Shown: positions 62,740 to 64,000 of the stretch, piece after piece
Numbering within the stretch: position 1 is the first letter of the stretch
How the letters are laid out: each line of letters starts with the position of its first letter
Origin: NBLH01 sp050296515
GTDB taxonomy: Bacteria; Bacteroidota; Bacteroidia; Bacteroidales; NBLH01
Length of the DNA stretch: 64,000 nucleotides
Reading direction: 5' to 3'
Assembly: GCA_050296515.1 (NCBI GenBank)
Contig: JBNKRJ010000077.1
Coordinates: forward strand, 1-64,000
Made by a program: the position numbers and the translations under genes
Notes under the pieces: generated by a model
What the model was told of the DNA's origin: nothing
The model's input: the letters and a program-made list of their open reading frames with translations, nothing else
Database searches by the model: none

Positions 62740-63717
62740 ATGGCTGATTTAAAAACAACCTACTTAGGCTTGAAATTAAAAAACCCTGTAATAGTAAGTA
62801 GTTCCGGATTAACAAACAGTATTGATAAAATCAAGAAATTAGAGAAAAATGGTGCAGGGGCAATTGTTATTAAATCAGTCTTCGAAGAACAGATTAATCA
62901 TGAAACAAGCAGCTTGCTAAGGTATAACAATTACCCAGAAGCAGGGGATTATATTTTAAATTATGCCAAAAGCAATACTATTGAAAATTATCTTGAACTC
63001 GTAAAAGACGCAAAAGAGCAAGTGCAAATCCCTATAATAGTGAGTGTTAACTGTGTTTCAAGTGATGATTGGGTGGATTTTACTAAAACACTTGAAGAAG
63101 CTGGCGCTGATGCTGTTGAATTAAATATTCATATAGTAGTTGCTGACAAGGAACTTAAATCAGAGGATATTGAACAAAGATATTATGACATATTAAAAGT
63201 GGTAAGAAAGAATACCAAAATTCCTATTGCAGTGAAAATTGGAAACCATTTTTCAAATCTCTCTAATTTTGTAAACAGACTTTATGCTCATGGGGCAAAT
63301 GGTGTTGTTTTGTTCAACCGATTTTACGAACCAGATATCGATATCGAATCCATGCAATTTACTAGTTCTGAAGTGTTTAGCAAACCTTCAGATATAAGAC
63401 ACTCGTTGCGTTGGGTAGGAATGCTTTCAGATTTGGTTGAAACTGTTGATATTTCAGCATCAACTGGGGTGCATGATTCCACTGCAGCCATTAAAATGCT
63501 CTTAGCTGGTGCCCAAACTGTTCAGGTTTGTTCTACACTATATAAAAATGGTGTTGAAGAATTAAATAAAATTGTAGGCGGCATTTCTGAATGGATGGAT
63601 AAAAAAGGCTATGAAAAAGTAGCAGACATTCGTGGATTAATGAGTTACAAAGAAATTCCAAATCCATCGGTTTATGAAAGAGCACAATTTATGAAATATT
63701 TTTCTTCTGTAGAGTAA
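62740..63717 (+). CDS. Dihydroorotate-dehydrogenase-like protein
   Basis: The 325-residue TIM-barrel flavoprotein starts ADLKTTYLGLKLKNPVIVSS, then NGAGAIVIKSVFEEQI and GADAVELNIHIVVADKE. In true class-1 PyrD the last segment reads NxSCPN and carries the catalytic Cys or Ser; here it is NIHIVV. It is therefore unlikely to be pyrimidine-pathway PyrD, but may be a paralogous flavin enzyme. The gene stands alone with its own promoter and terminator. Confidence 0.8.
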   Translation: MADLKTTYLGLKLKNPVIVSSSGLTNSIDKIKKLEKNGAGAIVIKSVFEEQINHETSSLLRYNNYPEAGDYILNYAKSNTIENYLELVKDAKEQVQIPIIVSVNCVSSDDWVDFTKTLEEAGADAVELNIHIVVADKELKSEDIEQRYYDILKVVRKNTKIPIAVKIGNHFSNLSNFVNRLYAHGANGVVLFNRFYEPDIDIESMQFTSSEVFSKPSDIRHSLRWVGMLSDLVETVDISASTGVHDSTAAIKMLLAGAQTVQVCSTLYKNGVEELNKIVGGISEWMDKKGYEKVADIRGLMSYKEIPNPSVYERAQFMKYFSSVE

Positions 63718-63738
63718 TAAATATTTTAAGGATATTGG

Positions 63739-63760
63739 AAAGCTGCCGTTGTGCAGCTTT
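63739..63760 (+). terminator. Terminator of the dihydroorotate-dehydrogenase-like gene
   Basis: AAAGCTGC (63739-63746) pairs with GCAGCTTT (63753-63760), followed by a run of T. Confidence 0.85.
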
Positions 63761-63763
63761 TTT

Positions 63764-64000
63764 TTATTCGTTAATTACACCTGAGCCAATTAATTCATCA
63801 CCGTTGTACCAGGCTGCGAACTGCCCTGCTGTAATGCCTCTTTGTTTTTCTTCAAAGATAATGTACAATCCATTTTCTTTCATGGTGAGTGCAGCCTTTT
63901 GCAAAGGTTGTCTATATCGGTGACGAACCAGGTAATTTCTTGTTTCTCCAGGTTTCATTTCCAAATCTGGCCTGATAGAATGAATTTCGTCCTTTGCAAT
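63764..64000 (-). CDS. mnmA: tRNA-specific 2-thiouridylase MnmA, C-terminal end
   Basis: These are the last 78 residues of MnmA, open to the window edge. They read HRYRQPLQKAALTMKENG, then LYIIFEEKQRGITAGQFAAWY, as in the MnmA C-terminal beta-barrel (RYRQ and VTPGQ motifs). MnmA makes s2U34 in tRNA. The N-terminal catalytic part (PP-loop and two Cys) lies outside the window. Confidence 0.85.
   Translation of the reverse strand: MAKDEIHSIRPDLEMKPGETRNYLVRHRYRQPLQKAALTMKENGLYIIFEEKQRGITAGQFAAWYNGDELIGSGVINE

Noticed and set aside
1..64000. tRNA, rRNA, CRISPR arrays, integrases and complete insertion sequences
   Set aside because: I looked for cloverleaf-like sequences, repeat-spacer arrays and transposase ORFs and saw none.

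Overview
The window is AT-rich, gene-dense DNA from a member of the Bacteroidota. The evidence is a subtype-iii type VI secretion system (T6SSiii, confined to this phylum), TAnnTTTG-type -7 promoter boxes, a TonB-dependent receptor with an N-terminal carboxypeptidase-regulatory-like domain, a GbsR/MarR regulator, a FISUMP-domain lipoprotein and C_GCAxxG_C_C and BetR-like proteins. A Bacteroidales/Marinilabiliales-type marine or anaerobic organism is a reasonable guess, but the sequence does not fix the genus. No rRNA, tRNA, CRISPR array, integrase or complete insertion sequence was seen.

Region 1 (1-17.3 kb) is a minus-strand T6SSiii locus. In transcription order it holds an NlpC/P60-like lipoprotein that has lost its catalytic residues, tssG, tssN, tssH (ClpV), tssB, tssC, a winged-helix/membrane protein, tssE, an accessory island, tssF, a PKD-domain protein (probably tssP), tssK, tssO and a vgrG cut by the window edge. 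The island holds two exported proteins of unknown function, a small ORF, a frameshifted gene remnant and REP-like hairpins. A likely operon promoter lies at 16648-16655. Just upstream and divergent is a tssD (hcp) copy killed by a nonsense codon. No intact hcp and no tssR are in the window; they must lie elsewhere or be absent.

Region 2 (17.4-33.4 kb) is mixed. It holds a membrane sensor kinase, and a GbsR-type regulator followed by an NAD(P)-binding oxidoreductase, with two geometrically identical inverted repeats in front of the two genes. A von Willebrand (YfbK-like) lipoprotein, a TonB receptor, a FolD-fold protein lacking the FolD catalytic residues and a FISUMP lipoprotein follow. Next come a sphingosine-1-phosphate-lyase-like PLP enzyme beside a DUF819 membrane protein, a BetR-like regulator with a retropepsin-like lipoprotein, YbaK and a zinc-ribbon protein.

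Region 3 (33.4-47.4 kb) has a PGAP1-like esterase, a stand-alone CoaB-fold protein and a 1359-residue multi-PAS hybrid kinase. It also has an OmpR-type two-component pair, an oxidoreductase, a NimA-like flavoprotein and several small or secreted proteins.

Region 4 (47.6-56.2 kb) is the most unusual part. A TIR domain is fused to a fold-type-II PLP enzyme. It converges on a minus-strand cluster of a secreted papain-like peptidase with a DUF4384-like tail and two tandem secreted MORN-repeat/caspase (C14) proteins. Whether these form one system is unproven.

Region 5 (56.3-64 kb) contains ThpR, a LuxR-type HTH protein, outer-membrane barrels, a SiaC/double-SiaB signalling pair, flavodoxin, YggS, a dihydroorotate-dehydrogenase-like protein and the 3' end of mnmA.
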